A DNA stretch of 64,000 nt, from the NCBI RefSeq assembly GCF_017305915.1, contig NZ_JAFKJN010000023.1, forward strand, positions 81,903 to 145,902. The letters run 5' to 3'. This DNA comes from Reyranella sp. GTDB taxonomy: Bacteria; Pseudomonadota; Alphaproteobacteria; Reyranellales; Reyranellaceae. The notes under the pieces were generated by a model that searched no databases, was not told the origin of the DNA, and saw nothing but the letters and a program-made list of their open reading frames with translations. Position 1 is the first letter of the stretch. Each line of letters begins with the position of its first letter. A program made the position numbers and the translations under genes. This document shows positions 1 through 7,995 of the stretch, in pieces.

Positions 1-149
1 AGGATCAGGTCGAGCTTGTCGGTGAACCCCCGCAGCATCGAGCCCATCATGCTGTCCTGCATGCCGAAGCTGGACGCAGCCTGGCCCCATGCCCCGGAGG
101 CGATCCCCGCGGCCGGAAAAGCCAGCAGCAGCATGGGTTTACGCGTCAT
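1..149 (-). CDS. Exported protein, N-terminal part only
   Basis: The gene starts with ATG at 149 on the minus strand and runs off the left edge, so about 49 residues are visible. They open with a positively charged MTRK, a hydrophobic stretch (MLLLAFPAAGIA) and a likely cleavage site after WGQA, so this looks like a Sec signal peptide. The mature part begins with a Met/Ser/Gly-rich segment. It is divergent from the acyl-CoA ligase gene, so 150-262 should hold both promoters. The family cannot be told from this fragment. Confidence 0.6.
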   Translation of the reverse strand, partial: MTRKPMLLLAFPAAGIASGAWGQAASSFGMQDSMMGSMLRGFTDKLDLI

Positions 150-262
150 CGGATACAGCCTCCGCCCCTCGGAAGCGACCGTAGGCCAGAATGCCGCCCC
201 TCGCCAGTGGTTGGCTTCTGCTAGGTTCCGGCTGGAATTTCACACTTGGAGAACCGCAAGAA

Positions 263-1891
263 ATGCTTGGCCTGATGCAGGATCGCCCGCTTCTGATCCA
301 GCAGCTGATCGAACACGCCGCCCTGAACCATGGTGACACCGAGATCGTGTCGCGGACCGTCGAGGGGCCGATCCACCGCTACACCTATAAAGAGGCGCGG
401 GACCGCTCCAGGAAGGTCGCCGAGGCGCTGCTGGCGCTGGGCGTCAAGCCGGGCGACCGCATCGGCACCCTGGCCTGGAACGGCTACCGGCATTTTGAGC
501 TCTACTACGGCATCTCGGGCATGGGTGCGGTCTGCCACACCATCAATCCGCGGCTGTTCCCCGAGCAGATCGTCTACATCGTCAATCACGCCGAGGATCA
601 GATCCTTTTCGTCGACATCAACCTGCTGCCGCTGGTCGAGAAGCTGCAAAGCCAGTTCAAGACGGTGCGCCACATCGTGGCGATGACCGACCGCGCGCAC
701 GTGCCGGCCGACGTCAAGATCCCCAACCTGCTGGTCTACGAGGATCTGATCGCCGACAAACCCGGCACCTACGACTGGCCGGAGTTCGACGAGAACACCG
801 CCTCGTCGCTCTGCTACACCTCCGGCACGACCGGCAACCCGAAGGGCGTGCTCTACTCCCACCGCTCGACGGTGCTGCACGCCTATGGCGCGGCGCTGCC
901 CGATACGCTCGGCCTGTCGGCGCGCTCGGTGGTGCTGCCGGTGGTGCCGATGTTCCACGTCAACGCCTGGGGCCTGCCGTACACGGCGGCGATGGTCGGT
1001 GCCAAGATCGTGTTTCCGGGCGTGGCGCTCGATGGCGCCAGCCTCTACGAGCTGTTCGAGAAGGAGAAGGTCGTCTTCACCGCCGGCGTGCCGACGGTGT
1101 GGCTGGCGCTGATCCAGTACATGCAGGCCAACAAGCTCAAGCTCTCGACCGTGAGGTACGCGGTGATCGGCGGCTCGGCCGCGCCGCCGGCCATGATCGA
1201 GACCTTCGACAAGGAATACGGCGTCGAGGTGCTGCACGCCTGGGGCATGAGCGAGATGAGCCCGCTCGGCACCGTCAACCATCCCAAGGAGAAGCACGCC
1301 GCCCTGCCGGCCGCCGAGCAGCTCGCGGTGCGGCTGAAGCAGGGCCGCCCGCCCTACGGCGTCGACATGAAGATCGTCGACGATTCGGGCAAGGAACTGC
1401 CGCGCGACGGCAAGGCGTTCGGAGATCTGCTCGTGCGCGGCCCCTGGATCACGTCAGGCTATTTCAAGGGCGAAGGCGGCGACGTGCTGCGGGACGGCTG
1501 GTTCCCGACCGGCGACGTCGCCACCCTCGATCCCGACGGCTACATGCAGATCACCGACCGCTCGAAGGACGTGATCAAGTCGGGCGGCGAATGGATCAGC
1601 TCGATCGACCTGGAGAACGCCGCCATGGCCCATCCTGGCGTCGCCGAGGCCGCGGTGATCGGCGTCGCCCATCCCAAGTGGGACGAGCGGCCGTTGCTGA
1701 TCGTGCAGAAGAAGCCCGACGCCCAGCTCGACAAGGCGGCGCTGATCGAGTTCCTGAGCGGCAAGGTGGCCAAATGGTGGCTACCCGACGACGTGCAGTT
1801 CGTCGAAGCGATTCCGCACACCGCAACCGGGAAAATCCTCAAGACCCGCCTGCGCGAGGACTTCAAAGGCTACAAGCTGCCGACCGCGTAG
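263..1891 (+). CDS. Acyl-CoA ligase (AMP-forming), copy 1
   Basis: A 542-residue AMP-dependent acyl-CoA synthetase that would activate a fatty or aryl/alkyl acid to its CoA thioester through an acyl-adenylate. The phosphate-binding loop CYTSGTTGNPKG lies near residues 184-195, the adenylate region with TGDVATLDPDGY and DRSKDVIKSGGEWIS near 415-445, and the catalytic lysine in TGKILK is K524. The length and the MLGLMQDRPLL opening match 3-(methylthio)propionyl-CoA ligase/medium-long chain ligases (DmdB-like) of alphaproteobacteria. Start chosen at 263, after a GGAG at 248; an upstream in-frame ATG at 191 has no homologous sequence. It is closely similar along its whole length to the ligase at 4542-6173. 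The exact acid is not predictable. Confidence 0.9.
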   Translation: MLGLMQDRPLLIQQLIEHAALNHGDTEIVSRTVEGPIHRYTYKEARDRSRKVAEALLALGVKPGDRIGTLAWNGYRHFELYYGISGMGAVCHTINPRLFPEQIVYIVNHAEDQILFVDINLLPLVEKLQSQFKTVRHIVAMTDRAHVPADVKIPNLLVYEDLIADKPGTYDWPEFDENTASSLCYTSGTTGNPKGVLYSHRSTVLHAYGAALPDTLGLSARSVVLPVVPMFHVNAWGLPYTAAMVGAKIVFPGVALDGASLYELFEKEKVVFTAGVPTVWLALIQYMQANKLKLSTVRYAVIGGSAAPPAMIETFDKEYGVEVLHAWGMSEMSPLGTVNHPKEKHAALPAAEQLAVRLKQGRPPYGVDMKIVDDSGKELPRDGKAFGDLLVRGPWITSGYFKGEGGDVLRDGWFPTGDVATLDPDGYMQITDRSKDVIKSGGEWISSIDLENAAMAHPGVAEAAVIGVAHPKWDERPLLIVQKKPDAQLDKAALIEFLSGKVAKWWLPDDVQFVEAIPHTATGKILKTRLREDFKGYKLPTA

Positions 1892-1905
1892 CGGACGAGA
1901 AACGG

Positions 1906-1973
1906 TGTCATCCCGAGCAAAGCGAGGGATCTATACTGATCCACATAGATTCCTCGCTTTGCTCGGGATGACA
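1906..1973. repeat. Long palindromic repeat, family A, copy 1
   Basis: Two arms, TGTCATCCCGAGCAAAGCGA... at 1906 and its complement ending at 1973, form a stem of about 28 bp with one mismatch and a loop of about 10 nt (actgatccac). The same palindrome with a changed core occurs at 37055-37123. It lies just after the ligase stop and could end transcription, though no T-run follows. It resembles the extragenic palindromes common in alphaproteobacteria. Confidence 0.85.
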
Positions 1974-2030
1974 CGACTTTGGGGATCGCCGGTACTGGAG
2001 TAGTCTCGCCGGAGAATAGGAGTAGCGTCC

Positions 2031-3014
2031 ATGGCCTCCACCGAAACGATTCCCGTCATCGATCTCGGTCCCTATCTCGCGGGCGAGCCCGGCGCGCTCG
2101 ACCGCACGGCGAAGGAGCTGCGCTTCGCCCTGACCGAGATCGGCTTCTACTTCATCGTGAACCACGGGGTGCCGCGGGAAAAGATCCGCGCTGCCTTCGA
2201 GCAGGTGAAGCGCTTCCACGCCCAGCCCGTCGAAAAGAAGATGGCGCTGAAGATCGACCCGCACAGCACGGGTTACCTGCCGATGCGCGGCAACACGCTG
2301 CGCACCTCGACCGTGCAGGCCGGTACCAAACCCAACCTCAACGAGGCCTTCTTCGTTAAGCGCGAGCTGGCGCCGGATCATCCCGACGTGCTGGCCAACC
2401 GGCGCTTCCGCGGCCTCAACCGCTGGCCCGACCTGCCGGGGTTCCGCGAGATCATCCTCGACTACAACGAGACGATGGAGCGGCTGGTCCAGAAGATGGT
2501 GCGGATCTATGCCCGCGCCCTCGATCTGCCAGCGGAGTATTTCGATGCCGCGTTCCAGGACCCGCAATACTCGCTGCGCATGACCCACTACCCGCACCAG
2601 GACGGGCCGGTGGTCGACGAGTTCGGCCTGGCGCCGCACACCGACACCAGCTTCCTGACCCTGCTGGCGCCCAACGACGTGCCGGGCCTGTCGATCCGCA
2701 CCCAGAGCGGCAACTGGATCGATGCGCTGGCGATTGCGGACGCCTACGTGGTGAACGGCGGCCAGATGCTGCAGCGCTGGACCAACGACGTCTTCCTGGC
2801 GACGCCGCACCGCGCCATCAACCGCAGCGGCAGCGAGCGCTACGCCATCCCGTTCTTCTGCGACAGCAACATCGACTGGCCGGTCGCCGCCGTGCCGACC
2901 ACCGTCGGCCCGGACAAGCTCCCGAAGTATCCGACGACGTACTACACCGACTACATGATCTGGTATCAGAAGCGGAACTACGACGTGCTCAACCAGGCCC
3001 AGGCGGCCGATTGA
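2031..3014 (+). CDS. 2OG-Fe(II) oxygenase, isopenicillin-N-synthase-like
   Basis: A 327-residue cytoplasmic non-haem iron oxygenase with the DIOX_N region (TIPVIDLGPYL, EIGFYFIVNHGVP, residues 6-60) and a double-stranded beta-helix core. The iron triad is visible as H203-x-D205 (APHTDTSF) and H260 (ATPHRAINR), with R270 of RYAIPFF for the 2-oxoglutarate carboxylate. NGGQMLQRWTND is the usual family segment before the distal His. Length is normal for the family, which hydroxylates or desaturates small molecules; the substrate is unknown. It overlaps the next gene by four bases (TTGA), and the enolase-superfamily gene follows, so the three probably form one transcription unit. Confidence 0.9.
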   Translation: MASTETIPVIDLGPYLAGEPGALDRTAKELRFALTEIGFYFIVNHGVPREKIRAAFEQVKRFHAQPVEKKMALKIDPHSTGYLPMRGNTLRTSTVQAGTKPNLNEAFFVKRELAPDHPDVLANRRFRGLNRWPDLPGFREIILDYNETMERLVQKMVRIYARALDLPAEYFDAAFQDPQYSLRMTHYPHQDGPVVDEFGLAPHTDTSFLTLLAPNDVPGLSIRTQSGNWIDALAIADAYVVNGGQMLQRWTNDVFLATPHRAINRSGSERYAIPFFCDSNIDWPVAAVPTTVGPDKLPKYPTTYYTDYMIWYQKRNYDVLNQAQAAD

Positions 3015-3379
3015 GCATCGCGTTCCAGCAGGCCGTTCCGATCCTGCGCATCTTCTCGGTCGAGAAGGCGCGCGAGTTTTATGTCGACTTCCTCGGCTTC
3101 GCCTGGGACTGGGAGCATCGCTTCGGCGACGACTTCCCACTCTACGCCGAGGTATCGCGCGCCGGGCTGACGTTTCATCTCAGCGAGCATTACGGCGACG
3201 GCAGCCCCGGCGCCGGCGTTCTGCTCTTCATGACTGGCCTCGACGCGTTCCATCGCGAGCTCACGGCGAAGAACTACCGCTACTACCGTCCCGGCATCGA
3301 GGATGCCGAATGGGGCGCCCGGATCATGAAGCTCCAGGATCCCTTCCATAACCGCCTGACTTTCGCCGAGCGCAAATAG
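3011..3379 (+). CDS. VOC/glyoxalase-superfamily protein (bleomycin-resistance-like)
   Basis: 122 residues in the vicinal-oxygen-chelate fold: beta-alpha-beta-beta-beta opening PILRIFSVEKAREFYVDFLGF, then LTFHLSEHYGDGSPGA and a closing strand DPFHNRLTF. These match the short VOC proteins usually annotated as bleomycin-resistance or glyoxalase-like. Metal ligand candidates are in the HLSEHYGDG segment and the terminal strand. There is no ATG near the start. Translation most likely begins at TTG 3011, overlapping the TGA of the oxygenase as TTGA, so it is translationally coupled. Role unknown; a small dimeric metal-dependent lyase/isomerase or a ligand-binding protein. Confidence 0.8.
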   Translation: MSIAFQQAVPILRIFSVEKAREFYVDFLGFAWDWEHRFGDDFPLYAEVSRAGLTFHLSEHYGDGSPGAGVLLFMTGLDAFHRELTAKNYRYYRPGIEDAEWGARIMKLQDPFHNRLTFAERK

Positions 3380-4528
3380 ATGGACTCCGCAACATTGGCG
3401 CACGTCGAGGCGCACGTCTTCCGCACGCCCATCAAGGAGCCGGTGCGCACCTCCTTCGGCACCATGACCGAGCGCGCCGCGGTGTTCGTGGCTGTCGAGG
3501 ATTCTGACGGCGCCCGCGGCTGGGGCGAGATCTGGTGCAACTTCCCCAATGCCGCCGCCGAGCATCGCGCGCTGCTGTTCGCCGACATCGTGGCGCCGCG
3601 CGCGCTCGGCCAGCCGATCGACGATCCGATGGCGCTGTGGGCCGGGATCGAGCGCGACCTGCATGTGCTCAGGATCCAGAGCGGCGATGCCGGCGCCTTC
3701 TCGGCCGCGCTAGCCGGCCTCGATCTCGCGGTCCATGACCTGCGGGCGCGCAAGCGCGGCCTGCCGCTGTGGCGGTCGCTGGGCGGCCGGGACGATTCGC
3801 CGGTACCGGTCTATGCCTCGGGCATCAATCCCGGCAAGGCCGCCTTCCGCACCGTCGAGCACATGCGCGCCGAGGGCCATCGCGCCTTCAAGCTCAAGAT
3901 CGGCTTCGGCGCCGACACCGACCTCGGCTCGCTGAAGCCGGTCGCCTCCTCGCTCGCCAGCGACGAGCGGCTGATGGTCGACGTCAACCAGGGCTGGGAC
4001 CTCCGCGCCGCCGCCGGGATGCTGCCGCGGCTCATCGACTTCCCGCTGGTCTGGATCGAGGAACCGTTGATGGCCGACCGCCCGGCGGCGGAATGGACCC
4101 AGGTCGCCGCGCTGGCCCGCGCGCCGCTCGCTGCTGGCGAGAATGTCCGCGGCGCCGGGTCGTTCCAGGCGATGATCGACGGAGGCCTCTTCGGATTTGT
4201 ACAGCCCGACGCTGCCAAATGGGGCGGCCACTCGGGCTGCCTGCCGGTGGCGAAGGCCGCGCTGGCGGCCGGCCGCACCTTCTGCCCGCATTATCTCGGC
4301 GGCGGCATCGGCCTGATGCATTCCCTGCACCTGCTGGCGGCGGTGCGCGGGCCCGGCCTGCTCGAGGTCGACGCCAACGCCAACCCGTTGCGGGAAGGCG
4401 TGCTGCAAAATCTCATGGCGGTCACGGACGGTTGCGTTTCCCTTCCCGGCGGGCAGGGACTCGGTCTAGAACCGGATTTGAAGCCGCTCGTGCCCTTAAG
4501 AAGCCTTCACCTGGAGCGGCGTGCGTAA
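3380..4528 (+). CDS. Mandelate racemase/muconate lactonizing (enolase superfamily) enzyme
   Basis: A 382-residue enolase-superfamily enzyme that abstracts a proton alpha to a carboxylate. Visible residues: K171-x-K173 (FKLKIG), metal ligands D201 (MVDVNQGWD), E227/E228 (WIEEPL) and E254 (AGENVRG), then D277 (VQPDAAKWGG) and H304 (PHYLGGG). The D...H pair in the last strands is the mandelate-racemase-type dyad. A sugar-acid or hydroxy-acid dehydratase or racemase is likely. The ATG follows the stop of the VOC gene with no gap, so the two are surely co-transcribed with the upstream 2OG oxygenase. Substrate unknown. Confidence 0.88.
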   Translation: MDSATLAHVEAHVFRTPIKEPVRTSFGTMTERAAVFVAVEDSDGARGWGEIWCNFPNAAAEHRALLFADIVAPRALGQPIDDPMALWAGIERDLHVLRIQSGDAGAFSAALAGLDLAVHDLRARKRGLPLWRSLGGRDDSPVPVYASGINPGKAAFRTVEHMRAEGHRAFKLKIGFGADTDLGSLKPVASSLASDERLMVDVNQGWDLRAAAGMLPRLIDFPLVWIEEPLMADRPAAEWTQVAALARAPLAAGENVRGAGSFQAMIDGGLFGFVQPDAAKWGGHSGCLPVAKAALAAGRTFCPHYLGGGIGLMHSLHLLAAVRGPGLLEVDANANPLREGVLQNLMAVTDGCVSLPGGQGLGLEPDLKPLVPLRSLHLERRA

Positions 4529-4541
4529 CAGAGGAAACGCC

Positions 4542-6173
4542 ATGCTCGGCCTGATGCAAGACCGCCCGCTGCTGATCTCGCAGATCATCGATTTCGCCGC
4601 CCGCTACTACCCGAAAGTCGAGATCGTGACCCGCACGGTCGAAGGGCCGATCCATCGCTACGGCTACCGGGACGCGGCCAAGCGCGCCAAGCAGATCGCC
4701 GAGGCGCTGCAGGGCCTGGGCATCAAGCACGGCGACCGGGTCGGCACGCTCGCCTGGAACACCCACCGCCACTTCGAGCTCTATTTCGGCATCTCCGGCC
4801 TCGGCGCCGTGCTGCACACCATCAACCCGCGGCTGGCGCCCGAGCACGTGGCCTACATCGCCAACCATGCCGAGGACCAGGTCATCTTCGTGGACCTCAA
4901 CCTGCTGCCGATCGTCGAGGGCGTGTGGGGCAACCTGAAGACGGTGAAGCATGTCGTGGTCATGACCGACCGCGCCCACATGCCCGCCGCGAGCAAGATC
5001 CCGAACCTGCTATGCTACGAGGAGCTGATCGCCGACAAGCCCGGCACCTTGAAGTGGCCCGACTTCGACGAGAAGACCGCCTCGTCGCTCTGCTACACCT
5101 CGGGCACGACCGGCAACCCGAAGGGCGTGCTCTACTCGCACCGCTCGACCGTCATCCATTCGATGATGATGTGCTCGGGGCCCGTACTGGCGTTGACGCC
5201 CAACGATGCCATCCTGCCGGTGGTGCCGATGTTCCACGCCAATGCCTGGGGCCTCGTTTATGCCGCGCCGATATGCGGCACCAAGCTGGTGTTCCCCGGG
5301 CCCAAGCTCGACGGCGCCAGCATCTACGAGCTGCTCGACAAGGAGCAGGTGACGCTGTCGGCCGGCGTGCCGACGGTGTGGCTCGCCCTGCTCGAGTACT
5401 GCGCCCAGAACAAGCTCAAGATGTCGTCGGTCAAGCGCAGCCTGATCGGCGGTTCGGCGGTGCCCTACGCCATGATCGAGCGCTTCTGGAAGGAGCACCA
5501 GATCGAGGTCGCCCAGGGCTGGGGCATGACCGAGATGAGCCCGCTCGGCACGCTGACCCGCTTCAACAAGGGCGAGCGCGAGCTGCCCGATGCCGACCGC
5601 TTCGCGATCACCGCCAAGCAGGGCCGGCCGGTGTTCGGCTGCGAGATGAAGATCATCGACGATGCCGGCAACGACCTGCCCGAGGACGGCAGCATCTCCG
5701 GCAACATGGTGGTGCGCGGCTCGTGGATAGTGAAGGGCTACATGAAGGGCGACGGCCAGAGCCAGTTCCTCGAGGACGACTGGTTCATGACCGGCGACGT
5801 CTGCAAGATCGAGGACGACGGCTCGGTGGTGATCACCGACCGCTCGAAGGACGTGATCAAGTCGGGCGGCGAGTGGATCAGCTCGATCGACCTCGAGAAC
5901 GCGGCGATGGGCTGCCCCGGCGTCGCCGAAGCGGCGGTGATCGGCGTCGCCCATCCCAAGTGGGACGAGCGGCCGCTGCTGATCGTCGTCAAGCGGCCCG
6001 AGGCCAACGTCACCAAGGACGACCTGCTGAAGTACCTCAACGGCAAGATCGCCAAGTGGTGGATGCCCGACGACGTTCAGTTCATCGACGCCATCCCGCA
6101 CGGCGCCACCGGCAAGATCCTCAAGACCGAGCTGCGCAAGCAGTTCCAGGGCTACAAGCTGCCGACGGCCTGA
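4542..6173 (+). CDS. Acyl-CoA ligase (AMP-forming), copy 2
   Basis: 543 residues, the near twin of the ligase at 263-1891. It opens MLGLMQDRPLLISQII and shares CYTSGTTGNPKG, FMTGDVCKIEDDG, DRSKDVIKSGGEWISS, HPKWDERPLL and the terminal TGKILKTEL catalytic lysine. It would adenylate a carboxylic acid and transfer it to CoA. Start at 4542 is preceded by GAGGAA at 4531. It lies 13 bp after the enolase-superfamily gene and may be in the same operon. Differences from copy 1 are scattered, which points to an old duplication with possible change of acid specificity. Confidence 0.9.
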   Translation: MLGLMQDRPLLISQIIDFAARYYPKVEIVTRTVEGPIHRYGYRDAAKRAKQIAEALQGLGIKHGDRVGTLAWNTHRHFELYFGISGLGAVLHTINPRLAPEHVAYIANHAEDQVIFVDLNLLPIVEGVWGNLKTVKHVVVMTDRAHMPAASKIPNLLCYEELIADKPGTLKWPDFDEKTASSLCYTSGTTGNPKGVLYSHRSTVIHSMMMCSGPVLALTPNDAILPVVPMFHANAWGLVYAAPICGTKLVFPGPKLDGASIYELLDKEQVTLSAGVPTVWLALLEYCAQNKLKMSSVKRSLIGGSAVPYAMIERFWKEHQIEVAQGWGMTEMSPLGTLTRFNKGERELPDADRFAITAKQGRPVFGCEMKIIDDAGNDLPEDGSISGNMVVRGSWIVKGYMKGDGQSQFLEDDWFMTGDVCKIEDDGSVVITDRSKDVIKSGGEWISSIDLENAAMGCPGVAEAAVIGVAHPKWDERPLLIVVKRPEANVTKDDLLKYLNGKIAKWWMPDDVQFIDAIPHGATGKILKTELRKQFQGYKLPTA

Positions 6174-6180
6174 TTCATTC

Positions 6181-6236
6181 GGACCGCGGACCTCCTGGTC
6201 CGCGGTCCAATGCTGCTGACACGACGCTGTCAGCAG
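6181..6236. terminator. Two tandem hairpins after acyl-CoA ligase
   Basis: A perfect 12-bp stem (GGACCGCGGACC, loop TCCT, complement) at 6181-6208 is followed by a second stem CTGCTGACA / TGTCAGCAG at 6213-6236. They start 8 bp after the ligase stop. There is no T-run, so this is either a GC-type intrinsic terminator or a 3'-end stabilising structure. Confidence 0.6.
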
Positions 6237-6277
6237 CCCTTCCCTAGGCTCGGGCGTTCCTTCAACGGAGGTGCGCC

Positions 6278-6679
6278 ATGGCCACGCAGCGAGTCGATCA
6301 TACCGAAATGGAATGGGCGTCGGCGGTGCCGTTCTACGGCCCGGCTGCGGTCCAGGACGGCCGCGACATCGTCCAGCTCAAGGTGCTGAGCGACCGCCGC
6401 CCGGACGGCGGCGGCATCGCCTGGCTGGTCCGCTTCACGCCGCCGCCGGGCAAGCTGATCAAGATCGTTGCCACCGCGCTCAGCGACGAGCACGTCTTCA
6501 ACCTGCAGGGCGGCCGCGCCACCAAGAGCGGCCAGCCGGCGGCCGGATCGGGCGGCTACAGCCTCAACCCCAAGGGTCAGCCGCACAGCGCCATGATCGC
6601 GCAGGAGACCGTGGCGCTGGTCGTCTATGCCGGCGAGCCCGACCGCGTCGAGTCCATGGAGCTGGTCGATATGGCGTGA
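6278..6679 (+). CDS. Small cupin-like protein
   Basis: 133 residues with a strong ribosome site (ACGGAGG) before ATG 6278. The sequence reads as a single beta-barrel: LVRFTPPPGKLIKIVATALSDEHVFNLQGG and a Gly-rich loop, ending ERVES-like PDRVESMELVDMA. This fits the cupin/ChrR-type fold. Only weak metal-binding candidates (E/H in DEHVF and PHSAM) are visible, so catalytic activity is doubtful. Its 3' end overlaps the convergent EamA gene by 55 bp. Function unknown. Confidence 0.65.
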   Translation: MATQRVDHTEMEWASAVPFYGPAAVQDGRDIVQLKVLSDRRPDGGGIAWLVRFTPPPGKLIKIVATALSDEHVFNLQGGRATKSGQPAAGSGGYSLNPKGQPHSAMIAQETVALVVYAGEPDRVESMELVDMA

Positions 6680-7530
6680 GGCGCCAGCATGTCGATGATC
6701 ACGGCTGCGAGAACGACGATGCCGCCGATCAGGGTAAGCGTCGCCGGCTGCTCGGAGAAGGCGAGCCATACCCAGAGCGTGCCGAGCGGCGTCTGCAGAA
6801 CGCCGAGCAGCGCGCCGCGCGTCGCCGACACCAGCGGTGTGCCGACGGCAAGCAGCAGCAAGCCCAGGCCGAACTGGCTCGTGCCGAACAGGGCGAGCAG
6901 GCCGAGGTTGCCGGCATCGACCTGCAATGGCGAAGCGAACGGCCATACGATCAGCGCGCACAGGAAGGCCGAGCCGCAGACCGCCGGCACCATGCTGATG
7001 CCCTGCTTGCGCCGGATCAGCACGATCACCAGCGATATCAGGGTCGCCATGACGAAGGCGAGCGCATCGCCCGCGACTTGGCCGTGCGCGATCGCCGGTC
7101 CGGCCATGATCGCCATGCCGGCGAAAGCCGCCGCCGTCGCGCCGAGCGTGAACAGGCTCTCGCGCTCGCCCAAGATCGCCCAGGCGAGCGCCGCGGTGAT
7201 GAAGGGAATCGCGGCGTCGATCACCAGCACGTCGGCAATGGCGGTCAGGCGCATCGCATTCAGGAAGCACACCGTCGCCACCGCCGAGCAGATCGCGACC
7301 GCCCCGCCCTCCCAGCCCATGGCGCGGATCGAACGCCACAGGCGGCCGCGCTCCTGGAGCACGACCACGACAGCGAGGAAGCTGCCGCCGAACAGGCCGC
7401 GCCAGAACAGCAGCGTCCAAGCGTCGACCTGGATCAGCCGCGTGAACAGGCCTGCGGTCGAATAAACCGCTCCCGATGCGACCAGCAACAATGTCCCGAG
7501 CCAGACCCTGTTCATCGGACCGCCGCTCAT
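6625..7530 (-). CDS. EamA/DMT-family transporter
   Basis: 301 residues, about ten hydrophobic segments in two tandem five-helix EamA halves (residues about 10-145 and 155-290). Opening helix WLGTLLLVASGAVYSTAGLFTRL and the FWRGLFGG motif are typical of drug/metabolite exporters of the inner membrane. Start at 7530 overlaps the stop of the RidA gene as ATGA, so the two are translationally coupled; an internal ATG at 7515 is an alternative. Exported compound unknown, but pairing with RidA suggests an amino-acid-derived metabolite. Confidence 0.88.
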   Translation of the reverse strand: MSGGPMNRVWLGTLLLVASGAVYSTAGLFTRLIQVDAWTLLFWRGLFGGSFLAVVVVLQERGRLWRSIRAMGWEGGAVAICSAVATVCFLNAMRLTAIADVLVIDAAIPFITAALAWAILGERESLFTLGATAAAFAGMAIMAGPAIAHGQVAGDALAFVMATLISLVIVLIRRKQGISMVPAVCGSAFLCALIVWPFASPLQVDAGNLGLLALFGTSQFGLGLLLLAVGTPLVSATRGALLGVLQTPLGTLWVWLAFSEQPATLTLIGGIVVLAAVIIDMLAPHAISTSSMDSTRSGSPA

Positions 7531-7925
7531 CGCACCAGCGCCACGCAGTCGAACTCGATGTCGAACGGGCCGAACCAGCCGCCCGGGCAGAAAAAGGTCC
7601 GCGCCGGCTTATGCGTCCCGAAATACTCCGCGTAGATCGCGTTGACGGTCGCGAAGTAGCTCGGGTTCGAGCAGTAGACCGTGCACTTGACCACGCGGTC
7701 GAGGCCCGAGCCCGCAGCCTCCAGGCAGCTCTTGAGATGCTCGAGCGAGCGGCGCGCCTGCTGGTCGATCGGCAGGATGTCGTAGCCGCCGGTCTCGGGT
7801 TTCACCGGCGGCATGCCGGAGACGAAGACCCACTCTCCCGCCCGCACGACGGCCGAGGCGGGCACGGCATTGCGTTCGGCGAACTTGGCCAGCGCGGGGA
7901 CGGTCGGCTTGACGATCTCGATCAT
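7527..7925 (-). CDS. RidA-family (YjgF/YER057c) protein
   Basis: 132 residues of the Rid family, which hydrolyse reactive 2-aminoacrylate-type imines or act in related enamine chemistry. Family features: VRAGEWVFVSGMPPV, a QARRSLEHLKSCLEAAGSGLDRVVKCTVY helix, and the end strands ARTFFCPGGWFGPFDIEFDCVA. The usual arginine of active RidA (near NPxxYARINAIY...ARS) is present in PARTFF. Start taken at ATG 7925 with GGAGCG upstream, because the extra ten residues from 7955 are not family-like. First gene of a two-gene unit with the EamA exporter, divergent from the WYL regulator. Confidence 0.88.
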   Translation of the reverse strand: MIEIVKPTVPALAKFAERNAVPASAVVRAGEWVFVSGMPPVKPETGGYDILPIDQQARRSLEHLKSCLEAAGSGLDRVVKCTVYCSNPSYFATVNAIYAEYFGTHKPARTFFCPGGWFGPFDIEFDCVALVR

Positions 7926-7970
7926 GGGACGCTCCCGAAAAGTGGATGCCCCCAACCTAGAAACCGTCTC

Positions 7971-7988
7971 CTGACAGCGTTATGTCAG
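7971..7988. promoter_or_regulatory. Dyad CTGACA-N6-TGTCAG, probable operator
   Basis: A perfect 6+6 bp inverted repeat sits in the divergent gap between ridA-like and the WYL regulator, only 7 bp before the regulator's ATG. A further GTGACA half-site touches the start codon (7991-7996). Position and symmetry suit autoregulation by the adjacent HTH-WYL protein and control of the RidA-EamA unit. Confidence 0.55.
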
Positions 7989-7995
7989 CAGTGAC

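Noticed and set aside
221..1297. Long open frame antisense to acyl-CoA ligase copy 1
   Set aside because: Arg/His/Gln-rich shadow of the ligase; no ribosome site and no recognisable domain.
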